Assembly: GCA_963377175.1 (NCBI GenBank)
Contig: CAUJNA010001213.1
Location: forward strand, 434,001 to 498,000
DNA length: 64,000 bases
DNA from: Effrenium voratum
Lineage: Eukaryota; Sar; Dinophyceae; Suessiales; Symbiodiniaceae
Direction: 5' to 3'
Numbering within the stretch: the stretch's first letter is position 1; every line of letters begins with the position of its first letter. Of this stretch, positions 61,800-64,000 are shown piece by piece. The position numbers were made by a program, and so were the translations under genes. The notes under the pieces are model-generated. The model was not told the origin of the DNA and did not search any database. It worked only from the letters and a program-made list of their open reading frames with translations.

Positions 61800-62371
61800 T
61801 GCGTAAGGTTGGAAGACAAGCCTTCCCCAGAACTAGCTCCCCTTTTTGCTTTTTTTGTTTTTTGCTTTTTTGGGGTCATGTGTTTTCCACCAACCAGGCA
61901 AAACAGCTATTTTTTGTTGCTGGGGTCCTAATTCCAGCCAAGAAGCCTGTGCCGGCCCAGGGCTTTTCTCAAAATCTCTTCCTGAGTTCCGGAGCTCGGA
62001 TTTGTGTAAAGCTGGTCGGGACCGTTTTCGTGGTAAACAAAGAGTTTGGTTGTCTTCTGACCAAACCACTCAGCAAGCGAAGTATTTTTGGTCCTGAACC
62101 CTTTGGACAGATGGCTGGAGCTCCTGAAGCTTCATGGGGAATGTTTTCAACACCTCAGCGATCAGAGCCCGGCTTGGGGTTCCGCATGTGAGGTGGTTTC
62201 TGAGGGTATCTCGGATGTCAAGGAACACCAAAAGGACAACTACCGATTTTGTTGGGATCCGATACATACCTATGCTAGTTCCAGCCTTCTTTTCCGGCTT
62301 GCTCTCCTCACCCGATGTGACGGCTTTCTGGGGATGGAGCCCAGGTTTTGAGTGGAAGCCTGATTCCTTGG

Positions 62372-62441
62372 CTCAGTTGTTCAGTGGCACCTTTTTTCCC
62401 TTTTTTGTTGGTGACTGCCCCACTAAAAATGGTCTTCCCCC
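62372..62441 (+). repeat. Introner-like family R2, copy 3 (3' truncated)
   Basis: Has the CTCAGTTGTTCAGTGGCACC end and the core, but the CACTGAACAACTGAG end is missing. Confidence 0.6.
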
Positions 62442-62869
62442 AATGAGATCTGGGTCATAAATACACTGCCCGAGGTGGCGTGTTTATCTACATTAATATG
62501 CAACATATACTTCTGTTACGCTTCTGTTTAGTTGCATGTTTCGCCTGGGTGTAAAAAAACGGCTGCCGTGCCCATGAAACTTCTATTCTCGTTGAGTCCT
62601 GCACACGGCGAGTGTTACTTTTCTTTCAGGGAAAGGATCTTCCAAAACTAGTCCTGTCAGCAATCATGTTTGCCTCCCAACCCCGACCTTTTGACCTTTG
62701 TTGTTTCCCCATATGTTGGACAACCTGGACACCTTTTTAGCCTTTTGACAGCTATGTTCAACATGTTTGGTATGGATCTTCGCCGGCCTCCTTTTCAGGG
62801 TGTCCGTTTCAGTTGCCTGTGCTACCGGTTTGACCTCGGGGTTCCGGTGGTTCCGGTTGGTTTCACGAG

Positions 62870-62947
62870 GCCATCGCCTACCTGGGTGGCAAGGCCGGAC
62901 TCGACCTGTCAGCTTTCGGCTCTCGGGTTGCTTCGAAGCGTGGGTAG
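62870..62947 (+). CDS. Candidate terminal exon, unknown product
   Basis: Encodes AIAYLGGKAGLDLSAFGSRV then ASKRG and a TAG stop. Acceptor ACGAG|GCC, phase 0. Family not recognised. Confidence 0.42.
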   Translation, partial: AIAYLGGKAGLDLSAFGSRVASKRG

Positions 62948-63880
62948 CTTTTGAGGGGGGCACCTTTTGCGGAAAACGGGAACCGCCCAAGGCTCTGCTG
63001 CTATTGGGTTGGATCTTTAGCACTTTAACTTCTTGGATTCCCCTGATATTTCCTTTGAACCAGCAACAAAAATGCTGGGGGATCTACAGCACCCAAGAAG
63101 GGAGCACATTGTTTGGCCGACTTATCCCCCCTTTTTGGCAAGGTTGAAGATCAGATTTACCTGATTTGCACGATTGCCGTGCGGAGCAGGTGATGTTTTT
63201 ATGTATGTGTTGAATGTATTTTTTGGTGAACCTCAAAGCTGGCACAGGCTTTGTCCATTCACGTCGGACATTCCTGTTTGCATCCCTTGGCCCACCAGGT
63301 GTTGTAGACAGGTTCAGGAACAGAAGTACGGGTCCCTGGCAGGCGTTGGTCACCTTTCAGTTTATAGGATACCCTTCCAAAACCATCCAACCACAGAGCA
63401 GCGGTTTCCGGGGTTGTTTGGTATGGTTTCTACCGGGGCCCTTTGGGTTGTGGGAGGTGGTTTGCCTTTTCAATTTCCCTTTCAAGCATAAGGGTCCCTC
63501 ACAAAAGACACACACACACTAGGGCTATGAGATTTGTAAGAGTTTTGGAACCACCTTCAAAGCTAGTGGACATGAATCCTCAACATTCTGTTCATCAGTT
63601 CGGGGTCGATCGAATGCCCCCCGCCTCTACTTTATGTATTTGAATGTTTGTAGAGAGCAGCTGCCACGAGTGGGCAGCGGGATTTGGAGTTTCCCTTTAG
63701 GTTGTCCCTTTAACACCAAACAAATGGGGTACCAACTCAAAAACACGCACAACCCCATCCAGCACCTGCAACGACTTGTCTTTGGTTACCTCAAGGCGGA
63801 TTTCGACGTTGAAACAGCAGTTGGGGGCTGTGTATGTATGTATATATATATATAGAGATCGATATCTCTCTCTCTCTCTT

Positions 63881-63975
63881 CCATTTGCTCAAGCAGTTTT
63901 TTCCCCCTGTTGGAGGGACTCCATCACTACTGAAATAGTTCTTTCTTTTGTTCTTCAAGGGACTTAAGCAAACGG
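63881..63975 (+). repeat. Introner-like family R7, copy 3
   Basis: CCATTTGCTCAAG start and CTTAAGCAAACGG end form a 13-bp TIR with mismatches; core CCCCTGTTGGAGGGACTCC. Confidence 0.6.
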
Positions 63976-64000
63976 AATATATATATATATATTTATACAC

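Noticed and set aside
1..64000. tRNA, rRNA or CRISPR arrays
   Set aside because: No cloverleaf with CCA-type ends, rRNA core or regularly spaced direct repeats was found by eye; the tandem arrays have no spacers.

Overview
The window looks like nuclear DNA of a dinoflagellate (Symbiodinium- or Polarella-like; species not determinable). The support is: very short exons scattered on the + strand in long non-coding DNA; introns that mostly read GC...AG|G instead of GT...AG; many ~75-135 bp repeats with terminal inverted repeats (TIRs) that end in AG, often at or near an inferred acceptor (introner-like); abundant simple repeats; and a Copia-type retroelement whose Gag carries CCCH fingers. No bacterial operon, rRNA, tRNA or CRISPR array was seen.

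Layout. 1-17.2 kb: repeat-rich DNA with small candidate exons, including an EF-hand gene (about 6.4-13.2 kb) with one canonical calcium loop split by a GC-AG intron. It also holds a 730-bp compound microsatellite and a 200-bp GGGGT array. 17.2-29.65 kb: the 3' part of a gene for a protein with four CBS motifs (two Bateman modules). Eleven exons join in one open frame of exactly 930 nt ending in TAA, and all ten introns read GC...AG|G. One of its introns holds a ~685-bp fold-back element with GGCGCGCC palindromes. 29.65-38.5 kb: repeats and a few candidate exons. 38,540-49,926: a complete, young LTR retrotransposon with 143-bp LTRs (one mismatch), 5-bp target duplication CAAAG, a candidate primer site, a polypurine tract and three long ORFs. 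49.9-64 kb: more candidate exons (one calpain-like terminal exon), repeats and a degenerate tandem array.

The retroelement is the standout. ORF1 encodes coiled-coil Gag, two CCCH fingers, aspartic protease, integrase and reverse transcriptase. ORF2, reached by a +1 frame change, encodes RNase H plus a C-terminal methyltransferase-like domain. ORF3 starts at an ATGA stop/start overlap with ORF2 and encodes a ~1,069-aa protein with a Tpt1/KptA-like RNA 2'-phosphotransferase (ADP-ribosyl-transferase) region and a zinc ribbon. A full-length LTR element carrying a Tpt1-like ORF3 is the best candidate here for an undescribed system.

Exon borders are inferred by reading frame, CBS/EF-hand motif continuity and the recurring GC...AG|G pattern. 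No search or transcript evidence was available, so isolated single exons are tentative.
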